Shown: positions 1 to 5,675, counted from the stretch's first letter. The stretch is DNA of 5,675 nt from Acidobacteriota bacterium (GCA_021805955.1 JAJZDO010000648.1:1-5675), one strand, 5' to 3'. Notes: generated by a model not told the origin, from the letters alone. Program-made: numbers and translations.

Positions 1-1
1 C

Positions 2-2023
2 TATACGCGAGAGTATCTCGACGCCTCCAGTCCACGCAGCCAGCAGATTCGGGAGTACCTCGAAAAAGCAGGCCACAACAGCAAGGAAGCGGCAGAGATT
101 GCCGCGCATTCGACACGCGACCGCAAGGAGATTCTGACTCCACAGGAGGTCTTCGCAGCGCATCGGCGGCTGGCGGCAGACTTCGGGAACCAGGCCGATG
201 CAGTTGTCCAGGCAGCGCGGGAACGTGCTCAGCATCTCGATGCTTCTATCAACACTGCGCAACGAGCGCAGGAGGCCATTACCTTCGCCCGCAGCAAGAA
301 CTTCGAGCGGGAGGCCGTCGTAGACGAACGCCTGCTTATGCGCGACGCGCTTCGCCGTGCGATGGGCGAAGTCCCTTACGCTCAGGTTCGCGCCAATCTT
401 GAATCTCGCCATGCCGCCGGGGAGTTTGTCACCATCGCCAGTGGCCTCCATCAAACAGGCCGCCAGCTTACGACGGCCCAGACCATCGCCTCTGAAAGTG
501 AAATTGTCCGCCGGATGCGCGACGGACAGAATCAGGTTGAGCCGGTTTTTTCGCGTCGAGATGCCTTGGCCCTTATCGAGCAGCACTCCCACCTCAACCG
601 AGGCCAGCAAGAAGTCGTCAAGGAAGTGTTGACCTCTCGTGACCAGGTTCAGGGTATTCAAGGCGTCGCCGGCGCGGGCAAAACGACGGCCTTGGTTGCA
701 GTGCGCACGGGAGCGGAGTTCGCCGGATATCAGGTCGAGGGTCTTGCTCCGACCTCACGCGCCGCGAAGCAGCTTGAGGAGTCCGGTATCCATGCTGGCA
801 CGTTGCAGGGTTTTCTCGCTCGCGGCCAGCAAGGTCAGGAAGTCCAGGAACGACGGCTGTACTTTGTGGATGAATCGAGCCTTGCCAGCACCAACCAAAT
901 GCGTGATTTTCTGAACCGTCTTGGTTCCCAGGACCGCGTCATCCTCATTGGCGATACGCGCCAGCATCAGGCGGTCGAAGCTGGCCGCCCTTTTCAGCAA
1001 TTGCAGGAGGCTGGAATGCACACGGTAAAGCTCGACCAGATCGTGCGCCAGAAAGACCCGGAGTTGAAGGCCGCCGTCGAGCTGCTATCCGTTGGCAACG
1101 TAGCAGGTGGCTTGGAAGCACTCCAGAACCAGGGACGAGTGACGGAAATCCGCAATACACAGGAGCGTGTCCAGGCCATTGCGAAAAACTATGCCGAGAA
1201 TCCAGAGCACACGCTGATCGTCTCCCCGGACAACGCATCCCGCCGCGAATTGAATCAGGCCGTCCGGCAGGAGCTACAGGCGAAAGGCATCGTGGACTCC
1301 GTGGATCATGCTCTGCGCGTTCTGGTTCCGCGCCAGGACATGACCGGCGCAGACCGCCAGTGGGCTGGACGTTATAGCCCGGAGGACATCCTGCGCTATT
1401 CGCGCGGGAGTGCCGCGCTCGAAATCGAAGGCGGCAGCTATGCCCGCGTTGTCTCCACAAACCCAAAAGAAAATCTTGTCACTGTAGAGAAAGTTTCCGG
1501 TGAGCGAGTGACCTATGACCCGAAGCGTCTCACCGGTGTCAGCGTGTACCGGGAAATGGAAAGGGACTTCGCGGTGGGCGACCGGATTCAGTTCACCGCG
1601 CCCGACAAGAGACTCGGCGTCTCCAATCGAGAGATGGGTACGCTCAACCGGATCGCCGAGGATGGGTTGCTTTCTGTCCGTCTCGACAGTGGCAGGAAGA
1701 TCGATTTCGATTCTTCCAGGATTCGGCATTTCGATCATGGCTACGCAGTCACCAGCCACAGTTCCCAGGGACTCACTGCCGACCGTGTCCTCATCAACAT
1801 CGACACGGAAACGCACCCCGACCTCATCAACTCCCGCTTTGCCTATGTGTCGGTCTCACGCGCAAGACTTGACGCCCAGATTTATACGAATGACGCATCG
1901 ACGCTGGCCAGGAACCTCAGCAACGACATATCCAAGGCATCCGCAATCGAGTTCGCCCACAACGCGCCATCACTGAATATTGGCCAGAGCACGTCCACCG
2001 TGGGAATCGACCAGTCGATGTAG
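2..2023 (+). CDS. mobF: MobF-family conjugative relaxase/helicase (TraI/TrwC-like), 5' partial
   Basis: The frame is open from base 2 to the TAG at 2021-2023, giving 673 residues with the N-terminus outside the window. The visible start (residues about 10-60) has the pattern S-P-R-S-Q-Q-I, then I-A-A-H-S-T-R-D-R-K-E and L-T-P-Q-E-V, which is typical of the linker between the relaxase and helicase domains of TrwC/TraI proteins. A full SF1 helicase follows: Walker A GVAGAGKTT at residues 221-229, Walker B VDES at 289-292, motif III GDTRQHQ at 317-323 with EAGRPF just after, motif IV-like IVRQKD at 347-352, motif V SHSSQGLT at 585-592, and motif VI YVSVSRAR at 615-622. In this family the relaxase nicks oriT and the helicase unwinds the transferred strand in the donor cytoplasm. 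The tail after motif VI is only about 50 residues, as in compact TrwC-type proteins rather than F TraI. If the missing transesterase domain has its usual size of about 300 residues, the whole protein would be near 950-1000. The Met codon at 338 is internal, not the true start. No frameshift is seen. Family assignment is firm; the symbol is generic. Confidence 0.95.
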   Translation, partial: YTREYLDASSPRSQQIREYLEKAGHNSKEAAEIAAHSTRDRKEILTPQEVFAAHRRLAADFGNQADAVVQAARERAQHLDASINTAQRAQEAITFARSKNFEREAVVDERLLMRDALRRAMGEVPYAQVRANLESRHAAGEFVTIASGLHQTGRQLTTAQTIASESEIVRRMRDGQNQVEPVFSRRDALALIEQHSHLNRGQQEVVKEVLTSRDQVQGIQGVAGAGKTTALVAVRTGAEFAGYQVEGLAPTSRAAKQLEESGIHAGTLQGFLARGQQGQEVQERRLYFVDESSLASTNQMRDFLNRLGSQDRVILIGDTRQHQAVEAGRPFQQLQEAGMHTVKLDQIVRQKDPELKAAVELLSVGNVAGGLEALQNQGRVTEIRNTQERVQAIAKNYAENPEHTLIVSPDNASRRELNQAVRQELQAKGIVDSVDHALRVLVPRQDMTGADRQWAGRYSPEDILRYSRGSAALEIEGGSYARVVSTNPKENLVTVEKVSGERVTYDPKRLTGVSVYREMERDFAVGDRIQFTAPDKRLGVSNREMGTLNRIAEDGLLSVRLDSGRKIDFDSSRIRHFDHGYAVTSHSSQGLTADRVLINIDTETHPDLINSRFAYVSVSRARLDAQIYTNDASTLARNLSNDISKASAIEFAHNAPSLNIGQSTSTVGIDQSM

Positions 2024-2292
2024 CAGTGAGACAGAAATTTACCCGTACTTTCAGATGGAGAGAATCGAAAGAATACTTCTCTGAGTGCAATGGCCGTTTC
2101 TCGCCAATTGAGATTCCGCTTACTTTCGTGGGACAAGCAAATTCGTAAATACTGGCCGAGTTGTGAGTAATAATCCGCCTCCCAATTAGTGGCTCGGCAA
2201 TTTTAGGCCAATCGGGGCGATCATTCGGTCAGAACAAACAGCAGAGCGAGCTTCTCTTCATATCTGCAACCAGAGTCATCGGCGGCAGCTCG
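2024..2292. other. Intergenic gap after the relaxase, no supported gene
   Basis: This 269-base stretch separates the relaxase stop from the convergent DUF4238 gene. It is visibly more AT-rich than the relaxase. I see no ORF with a plausible start and ribosome binding site; the minus-strand ORF that enters it mostly runs antisense to the relaxase end and has no family features. The only structure seen is a long-loop inverted repeat at its right edge, listed separately. No oriT, tRNA or insertion-sequence end was recognised. Confidence 0.6.
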
Positions 2293-2294
2293 CT
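2245..2294. repeat. 8-bp perfect inverted repeat with 34-nt loop between convergent genes
   Basis: AGCGAGCT at 2245-2252 is the exact reverse complement of AGCTCGCT at 2287-2294. The right arm overlaps the stop codon of the minus-strand DUF4238 gene (2293-2295), so the hairpin would sit right at the end of that gene and between two convergent genes. That position would suit a terminator, but the loop is long and no T-run follows on either strand. It may be chance. Confidence 0.25.
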
Positions 2295-2661
2295 AAGGCT
2301 TCCGCCCTGTTTTCTGTTCCCATTCGGCGCGCATGGCATCCCACTCTGCCTGCCGTTTCAACGTCTCCTTGCCCTCGTCCGTCTTCTCCCAGGCATCCGA
2401 TGGCAGTTCCAGAGTCGTGAACCAGTAGGGTACAGTTTCGCCCTTCCACGACACAAACTCATTGGTGCAATGAAGGCGCGTCATACGGTTTAGTTCATCC
2501 ACAATCTTTCCGCCGATATTCACATACTGGCCATGATCGACATGCGAAAACAGCAATAGATACTTCGGTGTGAGTGGCAGCCGCACCTCAATGTCCTTCT
2601 GCAACAGCCCGGGGCTTCTGTACGCGGGTGGAAACGTATGTGCCTTGGAGTTAAACCACAC
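2293..2661 (-). CDS. DUF4238 C-terminal fragment, possible GTG restart
   Basis: This is the in-frame continuation after the amber codon. If separately translated it could start at the GTG at 2661-2659, giving 122 residues. The TAG plus following bases form an AGGA (2675-2672) about 10 bases before that GTG, so a weak translational restart is conceivable. The fragment carries S-P-G-L-L (residues 16-20) and R-L-P-L-T-P-K-Y-L-L-L-F (about 27-38), the usual C-terminal half of DUF4238 proteins, then a charged tail rich in Trp, Glu and Lys. It is most simply the distal part of a broken gene rather than an independent gene. Confidence 0.4.
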   Translation of the reverse strand: MWFNSKAHTFPPAYRSPGLLQKDIEVRLPLTPKYLLLFSHVDHGQYVNIGGKIVDELNRMTRLHCTNEFVSWKGETVPYWFTTLELPSDAWEKTDEGKETLKRQAEWDAMRAEWEQKTGRKP

Positions 2662-2673
2662 GCACGGAGAATC

Positions 2674-3240
2674 CTACGTGATGAGCATCTTTTCGTCTTC
2701 CACCATGCAAATTGACATCTCCATCTGCATGTAAAGCGGGGTCTGTTGCTCAAGGCTCATCAGCACAAGTAACTGGTGTGCATTATCCCGCAGGTACTTT
2801 GCCTGATCGGATGCTCTGCCGTTCGTCTCATATTGCTGTTCCATTGCTGCTGTCAGATCGTGCAGCTCGCCAGACGACTTGCGCCAATTCTCGCCAGCGC
2901 GAATCGTGCGAGACTGCATCGCAGCAGTGAAGAGGCAGATCGTTAGCCGATCAGCGGTGTCTATAGGCTGTCTTTTCTTTATCTTCTCACGTACACCGAC
3001 GAAGTCGTTTTCTACTCGGCCAAGAGTGTTTTCCACGAACAGTGTCTGGTCTCCGTTGGGGAAAGACATCCTATACCGATGCCGCGAGGTGAATGATTTC
3101 TCTGGCGCTTTTCTTCGATTCGTCTTGCCGTCCTTGCTGATCCTCCAGATATACGGCGTATGGCCGTCAGGTGTATCCGGATCGCACCACTCCTTGAGGT
3201 AGCAATTGGGAATGACGTGATGGTCTTTTGGATCGGACAT
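2674..3240 (-). CDS. DUF4238 domain protein, N-terminal 188-residue part (truncated by TAG)
   Basis: This is the reading frame that would be translated if the TAG at 2674-2676 acts as a stop. It holds the His-His-x-Ile-Pro hallmark at residues 7-11, a basic segment (KDGKTNRRK) at about 37-45, and an acidic/aromatic pattern F-V-E-N-T-L-G-R-V-E-N-D-F at about 68-80. These belong to the first half of the DUF4238 domain. The central part, about residues 95-165, is likely alpha-helical by composition. The product ends at M-L-I-T, exactly where the conserved S-D-N-P motif should begin, so the product lacks the C-terminal third. There is no signal peptide and no membrane segment. Whether the fragment is stable or active cannot be told. 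Confidence 0.6.
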   Translation of the reverse strand: MSDPKDHHVIPNCYLKEWCDPDTPDGHTPYIWRISKDGKTNRRKAPEKSFTSRHRYRMSFPNGDQTLFVENTLGRVENDFVGVREKIKKRQPIDTADRLTICLFTAAMQSRTIRAGENWRKSSGELHDLTAAMEQQYETNGRASDQAKYLRDNAHQLLVLMSLEQQTPLYMQMEMSICMVEDEKMLIT

Positions 3241-3464
3241 GGCATCATCAGGCTATAGTGCTCATTGGCAATTCCGTTGACGAAATTTCGGTACTTCTCG
3301 TTTTATTGCAGGGTGACGCTCATGCCAAAAGTTTATTCGCTGACTGGCGATTGGACTAGTAACGCTAAACGCATTGGGGTGATTTTATCAATCTGTAGAG
3401 GATAAGCTGCTCGTTCGATAATGAAATGATTGGCAGCCTCAAAGTAGAATCAGCGGGTATAGGG
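3241..3464. other. Intergenic region between two minus-strand genes
   Basis: This region lies upstream of the DUF4238 gene and downstream of the beta-flower-like gene, both on the minus strand. It is AT-richer than the flanking ATPase and relaxase genes. I could not identify a promoter with correct spacing for the DUF4238 gene, nor a hairpin plus T-run terminator for the upstream gene. It contains one doubtful plus-strand small ORF, listed separately. Confidence 0.5.
3322..3405 (+). CDS. Doubtful 27-residue small ORF
   Basis: ATG at 3322 to TAA at 3403-3405 encodes 27 residues (MPKVYSLTGDW...) with a mixed basic and hydrophobic C-terminal half. A weak purine-rich AGGGTGA lies a few bases upstream. 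I do not recognise it. It could be a real small protein, the broken N-terminus of a lost gene, or chance. It is on the strand opposite to its two neighbours, and nothing downstream continues the frame. Confidence 0.15.
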   Translation: MPKVYSLTGDWTSNAKRIGVILSICRG

Positions 3465-3761
3465 CTATTGCGACAGCTTGTGAAACACATCCCGGTAGCC
3501 ATAGTTCACGGCGCCGCGATTGCCTGGATTCCCAGGGTTGCCCGGATTGCCAGGGATGCCAGGATTCCCGATATCCCCGTAATCACCAAGTCCTCTGTCT
3601 ACAACCATGTCCTTGTAAAGTTCGCCGACATATGCGCCTGAAAGCATATGGACATGACTGCCCTGAAGCTGCCCCACGGCGTCACCGTTTAGCACGTGAA
3701 TGTACTTGCCTTTAACAAAACCGACAGCAGCTCCACTGGAACTGTAAATATATGAAGTCAT
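3465..3761 (-). CDS. Beta-flower-like small protein with collagen-like Gly-Asn-Pro tract
   Basis: The 98-residue protein starts at an ATG with a strong Shine-Dalgarno 7 bases upstream. Residues 4-55 contain three tandem units of about 16 residues: SGAAVGFVKGKYIHV, NGDAVGQLQGSHVHM and SGAYVGELYKDMVV. Each has the pattern (S/N)-G-x-x-V-G followed by a turn and a hydrophobic strand, predicting a small all-beta repeat. This closely resembles what I recall of the 4-fold beta-flower domain, a fold described from predicted-structure surveys with no known biochemical function; that link is by pattern only. Residues 65-83 form six Gly-x-y triplets, mostly Gly-Asn-Pro, preceded by Gly/Asp-rich GLGDYGDI. 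No signal peptide or transmembrane segment is visible, so it is probably cytoplasmic. It is transcribed divergently from the DUF4143 ATPase across a 192-base gap. Its role is unknown; an oligomerising or binding protein is possible but unproven. Confidence 0.8.
   Translation of the reverse strand: MTSYIYSSSGAAVGFVKGKYIHVLNGDAVGQLQGSHVHMLSGAYVGELYKDMVVDRGLGDYGDIGNPGIPGNPGNPGNPGNRGAVNYGYRDVFHKLSQ
3513..3569 (-). repeat. Collagen-like triplet repeat (Gly-Asn-Pro) within the beta-flower-like gene
   Basis: On the minus strand, consecutive 9-base units encode GNP GIP GNP GNP GNP GNR and a final Gly (residues 65-83). The units differ at third positions and one is GIP, so the tract is not a perfect DNA repeat. 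Such tracts can change length by slippage. Six triplets are few for a stable collagen triple helix, so it may be a flexible or polyproline-like tail. Confidence 0.8.
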
Positions 3762-3766
3762 TCAAT

Positions 3767-3775
3767 CTCTCCTTC
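3767..3775 (-). promoter_or_regulatory. Strong Shine-Dalgarno of the beta-flower-like gene
   Basis: The minus strand reads GAAGGAGAG, with the core AGGAG at 3773-3769 followed by 7 bases before the ATG at 3761. It fixes the start of the 98-residue ORF and supports that this small ORF is truly translated. Confidence 0.75.
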
Positions 3776-3921
3776 ATACATAAGCTACGCCCAAAGGCAC
3801 GGATCGGAACTGACAAACGCCTTGGTATTCAGCAGCATTGCGTATCCGAGACCATGCGGTGTCGAAATTCATGTTACTTGATGAAAAATCGCCTCGGCAC
3901 TCAGATGGCTTTCAATCGCGC

Positions 3922-3946
3922 AATTATGTATCATTATGGCATAATT
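3922..3946 (+). promoter_or_regulatory. Operator-like ATTATG/CATAAT repeat cluster before the ATPase gene
   Basis: Just upstream of the ATPase start there are two direct copies of ATTATG, at 3923-3928 and 3933-3938, exactly 10 bases apart, and an inverted copy CATAAT at 3940-3945. The last two form the palindrome ATTATG-g-CATAAT with a one-base centre, and the outer pair forms AATTATG (3922-3928) against CATAATT (3940-3946). The cluster lies 8 bases before the ATG. It could be a repressor site overlapping the promoter; CATAAT itself resembles a -10 element, which would imply a very short or leaderless transcript. The only Shine-Dalgarno candidate, AAGG at 3949-3952, is too close to the ATG to work well. 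Confidence 0.45.
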
Positions 3947-3953
3947 ACAAGGT

Positions 3954-5144
3954 ATGATTTCCCGCTTTGCTCAGCCGAAGTTGCGAAAGCTCTTGCAGCA
4001 GTTTCCAGCCGTGGCCTTGCTTGGCCCCCGGCAGGTGGGCAAAACCACGCTCGCGCACGCTCTGGCGGAAGAACTTGGCACGCAGGCGCTCTATCTCGAC
4101 CTGGAGCTGCCGTCTGACCGCGCGAAGTTGGCCGAGCCGGAACTCTACCTCGCGCAGCACGCAGATCGGTTGGTCATCTTCGATGAAATCCATCGACTGC
4201 CCGGTATCTTCGCTACTCTGCGAAGCCTGATCGACCAGCGGCGGCGCAAAGGCAAACGCAACAACCAGTTTCTCCTGCTCGGCTCCGCGTCCATTGACCT
4301 CTTGCAGCAGTCTGCGGAAACGCTGGCCGGACGGATTGCCTACGAGGAACTGACTCCATTTTCCGTGGCTGAAGTTGCCGCTTCTGGAATTGGTACGGCT
4401 GACCAGCTTTGGAATCGCGGCGGCTTCCCGGACAGCTTTCTTGCCGCCAGCGACGAGGACAGCTTCGCGTGGCGCTCTGCGTTCATCCAAACGTATCTTG
4501 AACGCGATGTACCCGCGCTCGGCCCGCGCATTCCGGCGGAGACGTTGCGCCGTTACTGGCAGATGCTGGCGCACAATCAGGGGCAGATGCTCAACGCGGC
4601 GCAGCTCGCCAGTGGACTCGGAGTGAGCGGGCATACCGTCGCGCGCTACCTCGACATCATGGTGGACCTGCTGCTGGTTCGCCGTTTGCAGCCCTGGGCC
4701 GCGAATGCGAAGAAACGCCTGGTGCGGACACCGAAGGTCTATGTCCGGGACAGCGGCCTGTTGCACGCGCTGCTCGGCATCCGCAACATAGAAGAACTGC
4801 TGGGGCATCCGGTGGTTGGCCCAAGCTGGGAAGGAATGCTGATCGAGAACATCCTAAGCGCACTGCCACCCACGGTGCGGACATCGTTCTACCGCACCTC
4901 CGCTGGGGCGGAGATCGACATGGTGATTGAATTCAGCGCGAAGCAGCGTTGGGCCATCGAGATCAAGCGCTCCCTTGGCAGCCCCGCGCCCAGCAAAGGC
5001 TTTTACAATGGCTGCGAAGACATCAAGGCCACGCGGCAGATTGTGCTCTACCCCGGCACAGATCGATTCAAGTTGGACGCGAAGACTGAAGTGATGCCGC
5101 TGGCGACGTTCCTCAGAGATGAACTTGGCCAAGGCAAACAGTAA
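3954..5144 (+). CDS. AAA_14 / DUF4143 ATP-binding protein
   Basis: The 396-residue protein has the normal length and start for this family; the N-terminus M-I-S-R-F-A-Q-P-K-L-R-K-L-L runs straight into the ATPase core. Walker A is GPRQVGKTT at residues 24-32, Walker B is LVIFDEI at 73-79, and a sensor-like LLLGSAS sits at 107-113. The P-F-S pattern at 135-137 and the GGFPDSF segment at 156-162 are typical of the AAA_14 to DUF4143 junction. A winged-helix-like segment (LNAAQLASGLGVSGHTVARY) spans about 213-232. The DUF4143 part ends with G-A-E-I-D at 318-322 and A-I-E-I-K at 334-338, a spacing that resembles a PD-(D/E)xK nuclease core. The family's function is not settled; members are common in variable genomic islands. 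It is probably cytoplasmic. It lies 118 bases before hsdM on the same strand and has its own upstream repeat cluster, so it may be a separate unit. Confidence 0.93.
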   Translation: MISRFAQPKLRKLLQQFPAVALLGPRQVGKTTLAHALAEELGTQALYLDLELPSDRAKLAEPELYLAQHADRLVIFDEIHRLPGIFATLRSLIDQRRRKGKRNNQFLLLGSASIDLLQQSAETLAGRIAYEELTPFSVAEVAASGIGTADQLWNRGGFPDSFLAASDEDSFAWRSAFIQTYLERDVPALGPRIPAETLRRYWQMLAHNQGQMLNAAQLASGLGVSGHTVARYLDIMVDLLLVRRLQPWAANAKKRLVRTPKVYVRDSGLLHALLGIRNIEELLGHPVVGPSWEGMLIENILSALPPTVRTSFYRTSAGAEIDMVIEFSAKQRWAIEIKRSLGSPAPSKGFYNGCEDIKATRQIVLYPGTDRFKLDAKTEVMPLATFLRDELGQGKQ

Positions 5145-5177
5145 AATGTCTTCCGCAGTAACATTCGACTCAATATC

Positions 5178-5206
5178 TTGATTCTTCTGTGCTCAGGACG
5201 TAAAAC
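5178..5206 (+). promoter_or_regulatory. Candidate weak promoter for hsdM
   Basis: TTGATT at 5178-5183 and TAAAAC at 5201-5206 match the -35 and -10 consensus at four of six positions each and are separated by 17 bases. They lie in the 118-base gap between the ATPase stop and the hsdM start. I saw no clear terminator in that gap, so hsdM could also be read through from the ATPase gene. Confidence 0.3.
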
Positions 5207-5247
5207 GGTACTTTCCAAGCAAACTGCCGAGTCAAGCAGCAAGAAGT

Positions 5248-5252
5248 AAGGA
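5248..5252 (+). promoter_or_regulatory. Shine-Dalgarno supporting the GTG start of hsdM
   Basis: AAGGA at 5248-5252 lies 10 bases before the GTG at 5263. The frame is open upstream only back to a TGA at 5179-5181, and no better start occurs in it, so the GTG is the favoured start. Confidence 0.5.
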
Positions 5253-5262
5253 AGCGGGTTTC

Positions 5263-5675
5263 GTGAGCACCACATCTGCACTTGGATTTGAATCGAAGCT
5301 ATGGGCCGCTGCTGACGCGCTGCGCAACAACATGGACGCGGCGGAGTACAAGCACGTCGTCCTGGGCCTCATCTTCCTTAAATACATCTCGGATGCCTTT
5401 GAGGCCAAGCACTCCGAGTTGCAGGGCCAACGCGCGGACGGTGCAGACCCGGAAGACCCCGATGAGTACCGCGCCGCCCACATCTTCTGGGTACCGAAGG
5501 AGGCGCGGTGGCAGCATCTGAAGGCCAGCGCTCCGCAACCGAAGATCGGCACCATCGTAGACGATGCTATGGTCGCCATCGAACGCGACAACCCATCGCT
5601 CAAAGGTGTATTGCCCAAGGATTATGGTCGCCCCGGCCTCGACAAACAGCGTCTCGGCCAACTCATCAACCTCAT
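5263..5675 (+). CDS. hsdM: Type I restriction-modification methyltransferase subunit HsdM, 3' partial
   Basis: From the GTG at 5263 the frame stays open to the window edge, giving 137 residues of a protein that is usually about 500 long. The N-terminus is the HsdM_N helical domain: [12 protein letters not shown] at residues 7-18, [11 protein letters not shown] at 20-30, and [14 protein letters not shown] at 31-44, which is a hallmark of this subunit. In this family the domain helps grip DNA and contact HsdS, while the downstream catalytic domain (outside the window) methylates adenine using S-adenosylmethionine. Insertions such as [10 protein letters not shown] at about 57-66 are common in this subfamily. 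hsdS and hsdR are expected to the right. The start is supported by the match to typical HsdM N-termini. No frameshift is seen in the visible part. Confidence 0.95.
   Translation, partial: MSTTSALGFESKLWAAADALRNNMDAAEYKHVVLGLIFLKYISDAFEAKHSELQGQRADGADPEDPDEYRAAHIFWVPKEARWQHLKASAPQPKIGTIVDDAMVAIERDNPSLKGVLPKDYGRPGLDKQRLGQLINL

Larger units (their letters stand above)
2293..3240 (-). pseudogene. DUF4238-family gene interrupted by one in-frame TAG codon
   Basis: On the minus strand, the ORF from the ATG at 3240 and the ORF ending at 2293 lie in the same frame and are separated only by a TAG at 2674-2676. Reading through it gives one protein of about 315 positions, close to the usual size of DUF4238 proteins. 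The N-terminus has the family hallmark H-H-V-I-P-x-x-Y-L-K at residues 7-16. Just around the TAG the reading is L-I-T-stop-D-S-P-C-V-W-F-N, matching the family's conserved T-S-D-N-P motif with the stop in place of Ser; TCG to TAG is one base change. After the stop, P-L-T-P-K-Y-L-L-L-F continues the family's C-terminal pattern. The biochemical role of DUF4238 is not established. No Shine-Dalgarno is evident before the ATG. The lesion could be a recent inactivating mutation, a sequencing or assembly error, or suppressed in a host with an amber suppressor. Confidence 0.8.

Noticed and set aside
945..1466. Minus-strand ORF of 173 codons inside the relaxase
   Set aside because: It is antisense to the helicase motifs of the relaxase, with Arg/Pro/Ser-rich low-complexity composition and no family features.
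1274..1816. Minus-strand ORF of 180 codons inside the relaxase
   Set aside because: It is antisense to the helicase region and in codon register with it; composition is explained by the plus-strand gene.
1882..2136. Minus-strand ORF of 84 codons across the relaxase end
   Set aside because: Most of it is antisense to the relaxase C-terminus; only the start lies in the intergenic gap and no ribosome binding site is clear.
2024..2292. oriT or attachment site next to the relaxase gene
   Set aside because: In TrwC/TraI systems oriT usually lies on the other side of the transfer genes; no nick-site motif or convincing repeat cluster was seen here.
2674..2676. Frameshift as the cause of the split DUF4238 gene
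   Set aside because: Both halves are in the same frame; only a substitution to TAG is needed, so no insertion or deletion is implied.
3426..3641. Plus-strand ORF of 71 codons rich in Ile/Ala/Arg repeats
   Set aside because: Its repeats are the reverse reading of the Gly-Asn-Pro tract of the minus-strand gene, which has the good Shine-Dalgarno.
3945..4808. Minus-strand ORF of 287 codons
   Set aside because: It is long but entirely antisense to the AAA/DUF4143 gene, whose motifs are clear; its own translation shows no recognisable domain.
5152..5187. Tiny ORF between the ATPase stop and hsdM
   Set aside because: Only 11 codons with no ribosome binding site; indistinguishable from chance.
5299..5661. 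Minus-strand ORF of 120 codons opposite hsdM
   Set aside because: It is antisense to the clear HsdM N-terminal domain and shows no independent features.

Overview
The window looks like part of a bacterial conjugative or integrative mobile element (plasmid, ICE or a remnant on a genomic island). It starts inside a MobF-type conjugative relaxase/helicase gene and ends inside a type I restriction-modification methyltransferase gene. The protein-coding parts are fairly GC-rich. The host cannot be fixed from this sequence; an Acidobacteriota or proteobacterial soil/environmental host would fit the gene types and base composition, but that is only an impression.

Layout. (1) 2-2023, plus strand: the C-terminal two thirds of a TraI/TrwC-like relaxase. 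The relaxase-to-helicase junction and the complete SF1 helicase are present; the N-terminal transesterase domain lies upstream of the window. (2) 2024-2292: a more AT-rich gap with no convincing gene. (3) 2293-3240, minus strand: one DUF4238-family gene interrupted by a single in-frame TAG codon at 2674-2676, which splits it into a 188-residue N-terminal part and a C-terminal part of about 126 residues. (4) 3241-3464: non-coding apart from one doubtful 27-codon ORF. (5) 3465-3761, minus strand: a 98-residue protein with three short G-x-x-V-G repeats that resemble the recently named 4-fold beta-flower family, followed by a collagen-like Gly-Asn-Pro tract. (6) 3762-3953: a divergent intergenic region with a neat ATTATG/CATAAT repeat cluster just before the next start. 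(7) 3954-5144, plus strand: an AAA_14 + DUF4143 ATPase. (8) 5263-end, plus strand: the N-terminus of HsdM.

How it fits together. The relaxase is a conjugation gene. The genes after it look like accessory cargo: two poorly understood small genes in a lower-GC stretch, a DUF4143 ATPase, and the start of a type I restriction-modification operon, whose hsdS and hsdR would be expected beyond the right edge. No RNA genes, CRISPR arrays, complete insertion sequences or recognisable origins were seen. The most noteworthy items are the single amber lesion in the DUF4238 gene, the beta-flower/collagen-like protein, and the operator-like repeats before the DUF4143 ATPase.
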